From Listeria booriae (GTDB taxonomy: Bacteria; Bacillota; Bacilli; Lactobacillales; Listeriaceae), in contig NZ_JNFA01000029.1 in NCBI RefSeq assembly GCF_000766865.1, forward strand, positions 124,001-188,000: a stretch of DNA of 64,000 nucleotides, written 5' to 3'. Shown here in pieces: positions 1 through 10,295 of this stretch. The translations under genes were made by a program, and so were the position numbers. A model generated the notes under the pieces. That model worked only from the letters and a program-made list of their open reading frames with translations, was not told the DNA's origin and searched no databases. Position 1 is the first letter of the stretch. Every line of letters starts with the position of its first letter.

Positions 1-1191
1 ATTCGGGAGAGCTTTTCGCGGCTGAATTCGATGGTGGAAGAGAATATTAGTGGAAACCGGGTTGTGAAGGCATTTGCGCGTGAGGATTATGAGATTGAAA
101 AATTTAAGGCACATAATGAGGATTTTAAAAAGCGAAATATGGATTCTGCGGCGGTTTCGAAACGCTATTTACCTGTGTTAGATTCGCTTGCTGGGATTCT
201 TGTTGTGATTACGCTGATCTATGGTGGCTTTCTGGTCATTAAAGGGCAGATGACATTGGGGGATTTAGTAGCTTTTAACGGATTTTTGTGGATGCTAAAT
301 GGGCCGATGCGGATGAGTGGCTGGTTGATTAATGATGCACAACGCTTTGTTGCTTCCTCTTTTAAAATTCGAGATATGCTCGGGACGGAGACGAAAATTC
401 CGATTCAGGCGGAGAAGGCAGCGCCAGAGTTGAAGGGTTTTGTGGAGTTTCAGAATGTGTCGTTTTACTTTGAGGATGATCCGGACACGGCAGTTTTGAC
501 GGATATTACGTTTAAGGCTTCACCTGGTGAGACGGTCGCGATTCTTGGTGAGACGGGATCTGGGAAGTCGACGCTAGTGAACTTGATTTGCCGATTTTAT
601 GATCCGACGGCGGGCGTTGTGTTGATAGATGGTGTGGACGCGCGAAAATGGCATGTTCGGGAGTTGCGAAATCATATTGCGACGGTAATGCAAGATATTT
701 TCTTGTTCTCGGATACGATTGAGGGCAATATTGCGTTCGGAGCGCCGGATGCGACGGCAGAGGATGTGCGGCGAATGGCGCGGATTGCGGATGCGGATCA
801 TTTTATCGAAACGATGCCAGAACGCTACGACACGATTGTGGGAGAGCGCGGTGTTGGTTTGTCTGGTGGACAGAAACAGCGGATTTCGCTAGCTCGGGCG
901 TTGCTGAAAGACCCCGCAATTTTAATTTTGGATGATACGACTTCTGCGGTTGATATGGAAACGGAAGTGAAAATTCAAGAGGAATTAAACAAAATCACGC
1001 ATGACAAGACGACTTTTATTATCGCGCACCGGATTTCTTCCGTGAAGGACGCGGATGAGATTTTAATTTTAGATCATGGAAAAATTATTGAGCGGGGTAC
1101 GCATGAATCGTTACTTGCGGCGAAAGGTTATTATTATGACACGTATCGTAAACAGTTAGGGTTGGAGGTGGATATGGATGGCGCGCAATAA
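1..1191 (+). CDS. BmrC (YheI)-like half of a heterodimeric ABC exporter, 5' end cut off
   Basis: The reading frame is open from base 1, so the gene begins outside the window; about 396 codons are present. The visible part holds the end of an ABC exporter membrane domain (hydrophobic segments near bases 180-330) and a complete ATPase domain. Walker A is GETGSGKST and the signature is canonical LSGGQ. The Walker B region reads ILDDTTSAVD, with Asp where the catalytic Glu normally sits. In BmrCD-type heterodimers BmrC carries this degenerate Walker B while supplying the good signature to its partner, and the next gene is complementary. The pair likely exports hydrophobic compounds or drugs; the substrate cannot be read from sequence. 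It overlaps the next gene by 14 bases. Confidence 0.85.
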   Translation: MRESFSRLNSMVEENISGNRVVKAFAREDYEIEKFKAHNEDFKKRNMDSAAVSKRYLPVLDSLAGILVVITLIYGGFLVIKGQMTLGDLVAFNGFLWMLNGPMRMSGWLINDAQRFVASSFKIRDMLGTETKIPIQAEKAAPELKGFVEFQNVSFYFEDDPDTAVLTDITFKASPGETVAILGETGSGKSTLVNLICRFYDPTAGVVLIDGVDARKWHVRELRNHIATVMQDIFLFSDTIEGNIAFGAPDATAEDVRRMARIADADHFIETMPERYDTIVGERGVGLSGGQKQRISLARALLKDPAILILDDTTSAVDMETEVKIQEELNKITHDKTTFIIAHRISSVKDADEILILDHGKIIERGTHESLLAAKGYYYDTYRKQLGLEVDMDGAQ

Positions 1192-2959
1192 GTTCAATGT
1201 TGACGAGGAACTGGAAGCAGAATTTGATATGACGCATTTAAAACGCATTATGGTGTTTGTTAAACCGTATCAAAAATCGATTTATATCACGCTATTCGTT
1301 ATTTTGCTGGCTAATGTAGCGACAATGTTAGGACCCTATTTGACAAAAGTAGTCATCGATACGGCGATTCCGCAAAAAGACATGACGTTACTCGCATGGC
1401 TTGGTGTTGCTTTCGTTGCTTCTGTTATTGTTACGGGGTTATGTATGTGGTACCGAATTGGTGCTATTACACGAATTGGGCAAGATATTTTAAAAGATAT
1501 GCGCTTCTCTATATTCGAACATTTGCAAAAACTTCCATTCGCGTATTTTGATAGCCGCCCGCATGGTAAAATTCTTATTCGGGTGGTCAATTATATCAAT
1601 ACGTTAAGCGATTTGCTCTCAAATGGGCTAATTAACTTGATTTCGGATATTTTAAGTGTCGTTGTGACTTTAGCGTTTATGTTCGCCATTGATGTTAAAA
1701 TGACACTTTACAGTTTAATCTTGATTCCTGTGTTATTCGTCATTGTTATGGTTATAAAAAATGCGCAACGACGCGCGTACCAACAATTGAGCAATAAGCA
1801 GTCGAATTTGAACGCGTATATTCATGAAAGTATCGCAGGTATTAAGGTGACGCAATCGTTTTCAAGAGAAACGGAGAATCATGAAATTTTTACAGAAGTG
1901 AGCGATGCTTACCGTGAATCTTGGATGAAGGCTGTTAAAATTCAGTTTTTGCTTTGGCCGGGTGTGCAGAACATCGCGGTTATTACGACCTGTTTAATTT
2001 ATTTTGTCGGGATTAAAGGGCTCGGTGTCGAGGTTTCTACGGGTACACTTGTTGCTTTCGTTGGTTATGTCGGGAACTTCTGGAATCCGGTCATTAATAT
2101 TGGGAATTTCTATAATTCGTTAATTACGGCGACGGCTTATTTAGAGCGGATTTTCGAAACGATGGATGTGGAGCCGGATATTATTGATGCACCGAACGCG
2201 CGTCAAATGCCGACAATTAAGGGGAATGTGCGCTTTGATAATGTGTATTTCCGCTATGAGGAAGGTAAAAACATTTTGAAAGGCATTTCTTTTGATGTGA
2301 AAGCTGGTGAAAGTATTGCGCTCGTTGGTCCGACGGGGGCTGGGAAAACGACAGTCATCAATTTGCTAAGTCGTTTTTATGATATCAATGAGGGCGAGAT
2401 TTCGGTAGATGGCGAAAATATTGCGGAAGTGAAATTGCGATCTTTGCGTGAGCAGATGGGCGTGATGTTGCAGGATACGTTCATTTTTTCCGGGACGATT
2501 TTAGAAAATATTCGTTATGGTAAATTGGATGCGACGGAAGAAGAAGTTATCGCAGCGGCGAAAGTTGTGCGGGCGCATGATTTCATTTCTGCGTTAAAAG
2601 ATGGCTATCATGCAGAAGTAAAGGAACGTGGCAGCACGCTTTCTGCGGGACAACGGCAACTCATTTCATTTGCAAGAGCGCTTTTAGCAGACCCGAAAAT
2701 TCTGATTTTGGATGAGGCGACGTCAAGCATTGATACGCAAACGGAAATGTTGCTACAAGAAGGGCTGGAAAAATTGCTGGAAGGACGAACTTCATTTATT
2801 ATCGCGCATCGACTTTCCACAATTAAGAACAGTTCGCGAATTTTTTATATCGATAATGGCCGCATTCAAGAATCGGGTAGTCATGATGAACTAATGGCAA
2901 AAAAAGGCTATTATTATCAGTTGTACCAATCTCAATTTGATATGCTCCAAGCGTTGTAA
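1178..2959 (+). CDS. BmrD (YheH)-like half of a heterodimeric ABC exporter
   Basis: This is a full-length exporter half of 593 residues: an N-terminal membrane domain with about six hydrophobic segments (residues 25-310) and a C-terminal ATPase domain. Walker A is GPTGAGKTT and Walker B is ILDEATSSID, with the catalytic Glu. The signature reads LSAGQ instead of LSGGQ. This is the mirror image of the upstream partner, so the two proteins should form one competent and one degenerate ATP site, as known for BmrCD. The start is ATG 1178, seven bases after GGAGGTG and inside the end of the first gene, so the two are translationally coupled. In L. monocytogenes, as I recall, dnaE has other upstream neighbours, so this junction may be lineage-specific. 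Confidence 0.88.
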   Translation: MARNKFNVDEELEAEFDMTHLKRIMVFVKPYQKSIYITLFVILLANVATMLGPYLTKVVIDTAIPQKDMTLLAWLGVAFVASVIVTGLCMWYRIGAITRIGQDILKDMRFSIFEHLQKLPFAYFDSRPHGKILIRVVNYINTLSDLLSNGLINLISDILSVVVTLAFMFAIDVKMTLYSLILIPVLFVIVMVIKNAQRRAYQQLSNKQSNLNAYIHESIAGIKVTQSFSRETENHEIFTEVSDAYRESWMKAVKIQFLLWPGVQNIAVITTCLIYFVGIKGLGVEVSTGTLVAFVGYVGNFWNPVINIGNFYNSLITATAYLERIFETMDVEPDIIDAPNARQMPTIKGNVRFDNVYFRYEEGKNILKGISFDVKAGESIALVGPTGAGKTTVINLLSRFYDINEGEISVDGENIAEVKLRSLREQMGVMLQDTFIFSGTILENIRYGKLDATEEEVIAAAKVVRAHDFISALKDGYHAEVKERGSTLSAGQRQLISFARALLADPKILILDEATSSIDTQTEMLLQEGLEKLLEGRTSFIIAHRLSTIKNSSRIFYIDNGRIQESGSHDELMAKKGYYYQLYQSQFDMLQAL

Positions 2960-2970
2960 TCGCAGGATTT

Positions 2971-3020
2971 AAGCGTATGTCTGGTTTTCTTCAAACAAAA
3001 CCGAACATACGCTTTCTTTT
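2971..3020 (+). terminator. Rho-independent terminator of the ABC exporter operon
   Basis: AAGCGTATGT (2971-2980) pairs with ACATACGCTT (3005-3014). Inside, GGTTTT pairs with AAAACC across a small internal loop. A T-rich tract follows (CTTTTTT). Confidence 0.85.
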
Positions 3021-3035
3021 TTGGAGAACAACCGA

Positions 3036-3041
3036 TATAAT
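3036..3041 (+). promoter_or_regulatory. Possible -10 box for dnaE
   Basis: A perfect TATAAT lies 33 bases upstream of the dnaE start and just after the preceding terminator. No good -35 is visible, since the upstream region is occupied by the terminator. Confidence 0.4.
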
Positions 3042-3073
3042 AGAGAAGAGAATATTTAAAGGAGAGAAGGATA

Positions 3074-6000
3074 ATGGGATTTGTTCATTTACAAGTGGCG
3101 AGTGCATACGATTTGCTTTCAAGTACCGCGGCCATCGACGGAATTATCGAGAAAGCACAACAATTTCATTATCCTGCTGTTGCTATTACCGATCATAATG
3201 TGATGTATGGCGTTATTGAGTTTTACCAGAAATGTAGAGCGGCGGGCATTAAGCCAATTATTGGCATGACGATTTCGGTGGAAGGCGTAACCCAGCCGTT
3301 AGAAACATTCGAACTGCTTTTACTAGCAAAAACAACCCAAGGCTACCGCAACCTGCTCAAAATTTCCAGTGCCATTGAAACGCGCGAAGAACAAGTATTG
3401 CCGCTAAAATGGTTGGAGTCCTATCAGGAAGGCTTGCTTTTCTTCTCACCAGGCGAAACGGGTGAAATCGAGCGCTTAATCCGTCAAGGCATGATAGAAG
3501 ACGCTAGAATCGTTGTCTCCAAATGGCAAGAAATCGCTGGCGAATCTGGTTTTTATATGACGTTGCAGAAAGAAAATCCAGCGTATGAGGCGATTCGTGA
3601 TTTCTGCGAGAACGAGCAATTGCCAGCAGTAGCTACGAAGAATGTGCAGTACTTGGAGCCAAAAGGGGTTCGGAGTACGGAGATTTTGCGTGCGATTCGA
3701 GATAATGAAACGGTTGCATGGCATAACTTACCGACGGCTGGTGGGGCTTATTTTGCTGGACCAGAGGAAATGGAACAGTTATTTGTGACGCCATTTGAGC
3801 AAGAGGCGTTGTATCGTGCCGGTGAAATCGCGGAGATGTGCCATGTGGATATCGCGATGGACCAACATTTATTACCGAAATTCCCACTAGCTCCTGGTTT
3901 TGAAGCAGGGCCGGTTTTGAAAGATTTATGTCATGAAGCGCTTCTAAAACGGGTGGCGAATCCTGATGCGGTTTATTGGGAGCGGCTGAATTATGAATTG
4001 AAGGTCATTCAAGATATGGGATTCTCTGATTATTTCTTGATTGTGTGGGACGTGATGAAATATTCGCGTGAGAACGGGATTTTGACGGGACCTGGGCGTG
4101 GTTCGGCGGCGGGCTCGCTCGTGTCTTATGTGCTACAGATTACAGATGTGGACCCGATTCAATACCAGCTTTTGTTTGAGCGGTTTTTGAACCCAGAGCG
4201 GATTACGATGCCGGATATTGACTTGGATTTTCCTGATAATCGGCGCGACGAAGTGATTTCTTATGTCGTTTCGAAGTATGGGACGCAACATGTGGCGCAA
4301 ATTGGAACGTTCGGGACGCTAGCTGCGAAGGCTGCGGTTCGTGATACAGCGCGGACTTTTGGTTTAAATGCCACGCAACTTGCCGACTGGTCGAAATTGA
4401 TTCCGCGTGAACTGGGCATTACGTTGACGCGTGCCCATGAGCAGTCTTCTGCGTTGCAACGCCATATTATTAGTTCCGAGCAGAACCAACTTATTTGGGA
4501 GATTGCGACGGAAATTGAAGGTTTGCCGCGCCATATTTCGACACATGCTGCCGGTGTGGTGATTAGTGATAGCCCACTTGTAGACCAGATTGCCCTTCAA
4601 AAAGGGAGTGGCGACGCGCTTTTGACGCAATTTGCGATGGGGGAATTAGAACAAATCGGCCTACTCAAAATGGATTTCTTGGGCTTGCGAAATTTGACAT
4701 TGCTTGACCGGACTTTAAAAAATGTCAATTATACACGCAAAACATCGCTTACTTTACAAGACATTCCGTTAGACGACGCCAAGACGTTGCAAATTTTTCA
4801 AAAAGGGGACACAACGGGGATTTTCCAATTCGAATCAGACGGTATTCGGCGTGTGTTGAAACATTTGCGCCCGACTTCGTTTGAAGACATTGTCGCGACA
4901 AACGCCTTGTATCGCCCAGGTCCAATGGAACAAATCGACACGTTCATTGCGCGCAAACACGGCAAACAAGACATTGTTTATCCACATCCGGATTTAGAGC
5001 CAATTTTAGGTGTCACGTATGGCATTATCGTATATCAAGAACAAATTATTCAAGTCGCCTCACAAATGGCGGGTTTCTCACTTGGCGAAGCAGATTTATT
5101 GCGCCGAGCAGTGAGTAAGAAAAAGGCCGATGTTTTGGAGCAAGAACGCATTCATTTCGTGTCTGGTGCAAGTGCAAAAGGCTACACAGAGGCAAGCGCC
5201 AATCAAGTGTACGACCTCATTGTCCGCTTTGCGAATTACGGTTTTAACCGAAGCCATGCCGTAGCTTATTCCAAAATCGCCTTCCAATTAGCCTACTTAA
5301 AAGCCAACTATCCAGCAGCTTTCATGGCCTCACTTCTTAGCGCTGTTATTGGCAACGACGACAAAATCAGTCAATATATCACAGAAGCCAAGAATTATGG
5401 CATCAAAATGCGCGGCCCATCCATCAATCAAAGCTACTACCATTTCCAAGTGGAAGGCGATGCGATCCGCTTTAGCCTGCGCGTCATCCGCAAAATTCCA
5501 AGCAAGTTCGCGCTGGCCATCGTAAACGAACGCAAAAACGAGCCATTCCGTGATTTCTTCGATTTCTGCGAACGCATGCCACAAAAACAATTAACCAAAC
5601 AAGTGCTTGAGGCACTCATTTATGCTGGCTGCTTCGACGAATTTGGCAAAGACCGCGCAACCTATATCGCCTCTATGGACGCGGCGCTTCAATACGTTAG
5701 CCTACTTGGCGATGACGAAAAAGGCATCAATTTATTCACAACCGACGACGAACTTTTCAGCAAAATGAAACCGAAGTACCGCGAATCAAGCCCGTTACCT
5801 CTTGATGAAAAATTGGAAAAAGAAAAAGAGTACGTTGGCCAATATGTATCCGCGCATCCCGTCACATTTTACCAAGAAAAGCTTCGCGCACTAGACATCA
5901 CAGCTCTCTCACAAATCAAAGTCGGTAAAACCTATCAATTAGCCGTCTACGTGCACGCCATCAAAACAATCCGCACCAAAAAAGGCGAATCGATGTGTTT

Positions 6001-6397
6001 CCTAACCTTAAGTGACGACAGCCGCGAAATAAGCGCCGTCATGTTCCCTGAAACCTACCGAAAATACACAGACCTAGCACAAAAAGGTCTTATCCTACTC
6101 ATTCAAGCCAAAGTCGACCAACGAAACGGCGAATTACAACTCGTCATCCATAAAGCAGAAAACGTAAAAGACGTTGAAACACCGAAGCGCGCCTTCCTAC
6201 GCGTCAAAACAGCAAGCCAGTTCGAAACACTAAAACCAATCCTGCTCGCTAACAGAGGCGATATCAGCGTTATTTTACACGACGAAGCAACGAAAAAAAC
6301 GACCCAACTCCAACCGAAGTTCAGCATTAACGGTAGCCCTGAAACCGCAAAAGCAATCACCGAACTTCTCGGCGAAGGTAATTTTATCATTCGTTAA
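3074..6397 (+). CDS. dnaE: DNA polymerase III alpha subunit (DnaE type)
   Basis: DnaE is the error-prone type C replicative polymerase of Firmicutes, which extends primers on the lagging strand alongside PolC. At 1107 residues it has the short DnaE length. Domains in order: an N-terminal PHP domain (residues 1-220), the polymerase core with PGRGSAAGS (about 339) and the catalytic PDIDLDFP (about 380), a helix-hairpin-helix region, and a C-terminal OB fold (about 930-1040). The PHP domain looks degenerate: the N-terminal stretch reads HLQVASAY, with Ala where B. subtilis DnaE has His as I recall, so it is unlikely to be an active nuclease. The start ATG follows AAAGGAGAG. Synonymous codon composition switches sharply inside the gene (see findings). 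Confidence 0.96.
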   Translation: MGFVHLQVASAYDLLSSTAAIDGIIEKAQQFHYPAVAITDHNVMYGVIEFYQKCRAAGIKPIIGMTISVEGVTQPLETFELLLLAKTTQGYRNLLKISSAIETREEQVLPLKWLESYQEGLLFFSPGETGEIERLIRQGMIEDARIVVSKWQEIAGESGFYMTLQKENPAYEAIRDFCENEQLPAVATKNVQYLEPKGVRSTEILRAIRDNETVAWHNLPTAGGAYFAGPEEMEQLFVTPFEQEALYRAGEIAEMCHVDIAMDQHLLPKFPLAPGFEAGPVLKDLCHEALLKRVANPDAVYWERLNYELKVIQDMGFSDYFLIVWDVMKYSRENGILTGPGRGSAAGSLVSYVLQITDVDPIQYQLLFERFLNPERITMPDIDLDFPDNRRDEVISYVVSKYGTQHVAQIGTFGTLAAKAAVRDTARTFGLNATQLADWSKLIPRELGITLTRAHEQSSALQRHIISSEQNQLIWEIATEIEGLPRHISTHAAGVVISDSPLVDQIALQKGSGDALLTQFAMGELEQIGLLKMDFLGLRNLTLLDRTLKNVNYTRKTSLTLQDIPLDDAKTLQIFQKGDTTGIFQFESDGIRRVLKHLRPTSFEDIVATNALYRPGPMEQIDTFIARKHGKQDIVYPHPDLEPILGVTYGIIVYQEQIIQVASQMAGFSLGEADLLRRAVSKKKADVLEQERIHFVSGASAKGYTEASANQVYDLIVRFANYGFNRSHAVAYSKIAFQLAYLKANYPAAFMASLLSAVIGNDDKISQYITEAKNYGIKMRGPSINQSYYHFQVEGDAIRFSLRVIRKIPSKFALAIVNERKNEPFRDFFDFCERMPQKQLTKQVLEALIYAGCFDEFGKDRATYIASMDAALQYVSLLGDDEKGINLFTTDDELFSKMKPKYRESSPLPLDEKLEKEKEYVGQYVSAHPVTFYQEKLRALDITALSQIKVGKTYQLAVYVHAIKTIRTKKGESMCFLTLSDDSREISAVMFPETYRKYTDLAQKGLILLIQAKVDQRNGELQLVIHKAENVKDVETPKRAFLRVKTASQFETLKPILLANRGDISVILHDEATKKTTQLQPKFSINGSPETAKAITELLGEGNFIIR

Positions 6398-6400
6398 TCT

Positions 6401-6429
6401 TTTAAAAGTGTACCTAGATATGATATAGT
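6401..6429 (+). promoter_or_regulatory. Probable promoter of accDA
   Basis: TTTAAA (6401-6406) and TATAGT (6424-6429) are separated by 17 bases, and TGA directly before the -10 gives an extended -10. It starts three bases after the dnaE stop. The 180-base leader before accD shows no clear hairpin. Confidence 0.45.
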
Positions 6430-6610
6430 AATGGGATGAGGCGGCTAGTTTTGCTATAGGCATAAAATAAATAAGACAAATGCGTTAAAAAATGCTACTA
6501 TTGTTAAGCAAGAATATAAACTACCATAACAATGCGCACAAGTACGGCTATTATTTATTATTTTTTCGCGCTGGTAGGAAAAGAGATTGTGTTTTAAGGG
6601 GGTTCATCCT

Positions 6611-7486
6611 TTGTTAGGAGATCTATTTACAAAACCGAAAAAGAGGAAGTATGCAACAATTCCTTCAGATGGCACAAAGCCTGATGTTCCGGAAGGTATT
6701 ATGACAAAATGTCCTTCATGTAAAAAAATTATGTACTCCAAAGAGTTACAGAAAAACTTGAAGGTATGTAGTTACTGTGGCTATCATCATTCACTTAGCG
6801 CGCAAGAACGTGTCGCTTATTTAGTTGACGAAGAATCATTCCACGAAATAGATGGGAACTTAACGACCGCAAACCCACTTCAATTTGAAGACTACATGGA
6901 TCGCATTGCCAAAGATAAGAAGAAGACAGACCTAAACGAGGCGATTCTAACGGGAACTGCGACCATTGCGAAACTACCATTTGTCGTAGCAGTGATGGAT
7001 TCACGTTTCCGCATGGCGAGTATGGGTTCCGTTGTCGGCGAGAAAATTTTGCGTGGCGTTGAAAAGGCGGACGAACTAGGCGTTCCATTCATTATTTTCA
7101 CCGCATCAGGTGGTGCCAGAATGCAAGAAGGAATGGTTTCCTTAATGCAAATGGCGAAAACATCCGCAGCGTTCAAGCGCTTTAGTAATCACGGAGGTTT
7201 AGCGATTTCCATCATGACCCATCCTACAACAGGTGGCGTTTCTGCAAGTTTTGCGTCGCTAGGCGATTATAATTTTGCAGAACCAGGGGCGTTAATTGGC
7301 TTTGCAGGACGTCGCGTTATTGAACAAACGGTTCGCGAAGACTTACCAGAAGACTTCCAAACCTCAGAATTTCTGCTCAAACACGGCCAACTAGACGATG
7401 TTATCTCACGCCTCGATATGCGCGAAACATTGCGCTTCCTTCTAGACATCCACACCAAAAAGGAGGTCGCATCCGATGGCGAATGA
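6611..7486 (+). CDS. accD: Acetyl-CoA carboxylase carboxyltransferase subunit beta
   Basis: AccD is the zinc-binding beta half of the carboxyltransferase that moves CO2 from biotin carrier protein to acetyl-CoA, making malonyl-CoA for fatty-acid synthesis. I chose the TTG start at 6611: AAGGGGG lies eight bases upstream, and the resulting N-terminus ([14 protein letters not shown], with TTG read as Met) is the family form. An ATG at 6587 would add residues unlike the family. The 291-residue protein has a four-cysteine zinc ribbon (CPSC ... CSYC) near residues 33-55, followed by a crotonase-like carboxyltransferase domain. It overlaps accA by 11 bases, so the two subunits are translationally coupled. 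Confidence 0.95.
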   Translation: MLGDLFTKPKKRKYATIPSDGTKPDVPEGIMTKCPSCKKIMYSKELQKNLKVCSYCGYHHSLSAQERVAYLVDEESFHEIDGNLTTANPLQFEDYMDRIAKDKKKTDLNEAILTGTATIAKLPFVVAVMDSRFRMASMGSVVGEKILRGVEKADELGVPFIIFTASGGARMQEGMVSLMQMAKTSAAFKRFSNHGGLAISIMTHPTTGGVSASFASLGDYNFAEPGALIGFAGRRVIEQTVREDLPEDFQTSEFLLKHGQLDDVISRLDMRETLRFLLDIHTKKEVASDGE

Positions 7487-8432
7487 ACTCGAATTTGAAA
7501 AACCAATTTTAGAATTACAAACAAAAATTGCCGATCTCAAAGAATACAACGAGAAGTCTGACGTGGACTTAACGAAAGAAATTGTGAAACTAGAGATTCG
7601 TTTAGGCAAATTAGAAGACGCGATTTACGGCAATATGTCGGCTTGGGACAAGTTTCAAGTAGCGCGTCACCCAGAACGTCCAACGACACTCGACTATATT
7701 CCGCTGATTTTCGACCAGTTTATGGAGTTGCATGGCGATCGTTATTTTGGCGATGATGCAGCGATTGTTGCTGGAATAGCAACTTTTCATGGCACGCCAG
7801 TCACAGTTATCGGTCACCAACGCGGAAAAGATACGAAAGATAATTTACATCGTAATTTCGGCATGCCACATCCAGAAGGGTTTCGTAAAGCGCTACGCCT
7901 GATGAAACAAGCGAATAAATTTGGTCGCCCAATTATTTGTTTTATCGATACAAAAGGTGCGTATCCAGGTCGTGCTGCAGAAGAACGCGGACAAAGCGAA
8001 GCGATTGCACGTAATCTATACGAGATGAGCGATATGACCGTGCCGATTATTTCTGTAGTCATCGGTGAAGGCGGAAGTGGTGGTGCATTAGCTCTTGGTG
8101 TCGGAAACCAGATTTACATGCTGGAAAACGCGGTTTATTCCGTTATCTCACCAGAAGGCGCCGCAGCAATTCTATGGAAAGACGCGAGCCTTGCCAAACA
8201 AGCAGCCGAATCCATGAAAATTACCGCCGCTGACCTATTTGATTTAGGCATTACAGATGGCATTATTCCAGAAATCCGTGGTGGTGCACATCGCAATGTC
8301 GAAGAACAAGCAGCACTTATTTCAACGGTTATTCGTAAAGGCTTAAACGCTATGTCTGCACTTAGCGGCGAACAATTAGCCAATCAACGATACGAGAAGT
8401 TCAAAAAAATCGGTGTTTACGAGGAATTATAA
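7476..8432 (+). CDS. accA: Acetyl-CoA carboxylase carboxyltransferase subunit alpha
   Basis: AccA pairs with AccD in an alpha2-beta2 carboxyltransferase. The protein has 318 residues, the usual bacterial length. It begins with a helical N-terminal extension (residues 1-60), then the crotonase-fold domain with the glycine-rich [12 protein letters not shown] (about residue 196), which shapes the oxyanion and CoA-binding region. ATG 7476 is preceded by AGGAGG, which lies inside the end of accD. A terminator follows immediately, so accDA is a two-gene unit. Confidence 0.96.
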   Translation: MANELEFEKPILELQTKIADLKEYNEKSDVDLTKEIVKLEIRLGKLEDAIYGNMSAWDKFQVARHPERPTTLDYIPLIFDQFMELHGDRYFGDDAAIVAGIATFHGTPVTVIGHQRGKDTKDNLHRNFGMPHPEGFRKALRLMKQANKFGRPIICFIDTKGAYPGRAAEERGQSEAIARNLYEMSDMTVPIISVVIGEGGSGGALALGVGNQIYMLENAVYSVISPEGAAAILWKDASLAKQAAESMKITAADLFDLGITDGIIPEIRGGAHRNVEEQAALISTVIRKGLNAMSALSGEQLANQRYEKFKKIGVYEEL

Positions 8433-8435
8433 CCA

Positions 8436-8461
8436 AAAACCAGCTTTCAGGGCTGGTTTTT
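8436..8461 (+). terminator. Terminator of accDA
   Basis: AAAACCAGC (8436-8444) pairs with GCTGGTTTT (8452-8460) around a seven-base loop and is followed by T residues, three bases after the accA stop. Confidence 0.88.
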
Positions 8462-8470
8462 GTTTGCGTT

Positions 8471-8665
8471 TCATATGAATTCAGAGCGCTTTTTAAGATA
8501 CATGCGACGTTCCTTGAATGTGTTATACATAAAAAATACCAAAAGCAATGAACAAAGACACTGCAATATATTTTGCCAAAATAGCGATATCCGAGAAAGC
8601 AAAAGCAAAAAATTTAACGAAGCCTGCTCTAATCGCGAACAAGAAATGATGCTGGGACAAACTCA
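8471..8665 (-). pseudogene. Degenerate fragment of a membrane-protein gene
   Basis: Read on the minus strand, 8665 down to 8523 encodes a hydrophobic stretch containing FLFAIRAGFVKFF and AKYIAVSLFIAFG, ending at a stop. In another frame, from ATG 8530 to stop 8471, comes the basic tail MYNTFKERRMYLKKRSEFI. Together they look like the last membrane helix and charged C-terminus of a membrane protein, broken by one frameshift. A further short minus-strand stretch (LIGIGTGLLPYEDVYQT, about 8875-8938) lies beyond the palindromic repeat and could be an upstream part of the same lost gene. I do not recognise the family. AT-rich DNA easily yields hydrophobic readings, so this call is tentative. Confidence 0.3.
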
Positions 8666-8701
8666 AGATAAAGCAAAACCACCGAGCCATTTACCTTTGA
8701 G

Positions 8702-8858
8702 TAGGACGAAAAATTTTGCTTTACACAAATCGAGCGAAAGCGTTTGTATTCAGGAAGTTTGGTGGAAGCCGGAAGCGGAGTGTACGACTGTACATGAGAA
8801 CTGGAAGTCCGCCAAACTTCCTGAATGCGAGCGCTTGTCGCCGATTTATTTGGGTTAT
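8702..8858. repeat. Palindromic interspersed repeat, copy A
   Basis: This 157-base imperfect palindrome is homologous to the element at 50940-51095. The outer arms pair AATCG..GCGA..AAGCG..ATTCAGGAAGTTTGG with the complementary CCAAACTTCCTGAAT..CGCTT..TCGCCGATT. A small apical hairpin TGTAC-GACT-GTACA sits inside. The element lies in the gene-free stretch 8433-9085, between the accDA terminator and pfkA. It has no transposase, and no direct repeats are visible at its ends. Both strands can be read as short open frames, but the pattern of paired changes between the two copies argues for structure, not protein. From 8859 to 9085 I see only possible gene remnants and a weak pfkA promoter. Confidence 0.85.
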
Positions 8859-9073
8859 GCCCCATATTATTCCAACTATGTTTGGTATACATCTTCATAG
8901 GGTAATAAACCAGTACCGATTCCGATTAAACGAGAATTGGTCTACACCATTTGAGCGCATAATTAATGAAAAGTTTCACAAAACATGAAGAAAGGACTAG
9001 ATTCGTGCTTTCATTTTTGGGAAAAGTGATGTAGAATGTAACCATGTGATGAAAAATAATATTCATTGTTTGA

Positions 9074-10045
<972 letters not shown>

Positions 10046-10057
10046 TACGACTATGAC

Positions 10058-10091
10058 AGAGGTTTCTAATTCAATCATGTTAGAAGCCTCT
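10058..10091 (+). terminator. Hairpin after pfkA, weak terminator
   Basis: AGAGGTTTCTAA (10058-10069) pairs with TTAGAAGCCTCT (10080-10091), a 12-base-pair stem with one G-T pair. Only a poor T tract follows, so it may attenuate transcription into pyk or stabilise the 3' end. Confidence 0.6.
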
Positions 10092-10205
10092 TAATACGGA
10101 TTAAAATGAAAATCAAGTGCTGTGTAACAACAAAAATGCTACATACACAATTGCCCAAAAAGACATCAAAAGTTTAGTCAACATGCATATGAATTCACAA
10201 GCCCC

Positions 10206-10234
10206 TTGTTTACTAGTGCAGTTACTGGTAAAAT
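10206..10234 (+). promoter_or_regulatory. Probable pyk promoter
   Basis: TTGTTT (10206-10211) and TAAAAT (10229-10234) have 17-base spacing. This would allow pyk to be transcribed separately from pfkA. The rest of 10092-10295 holds nothing else I can name. Confidence 0.5.
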
Positions 10235-10295
10235 GGAGCCGATGAGTTTATAATAAATAACGAATGAATAGGTATTCTTAGGAGGAGTATAAAAA

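Noticed and set aside
2977-3198. 73-codon frame over the terminator and dnaE start
   Set aside because: It includes the terminator stem and overlaps dnaE in another frame.
6398-6610. FapR operator upstream of accDA
   Set aside because: I looked for the TTAGTACC-type palindrome and did not find it.
8460-8900. 146-codon plus-strand open frame between accA and pfkA
   Set aside because: It has no ribosome-binding site, odd composition, starts inside the accA terminator and runs through the palindromic repeat.
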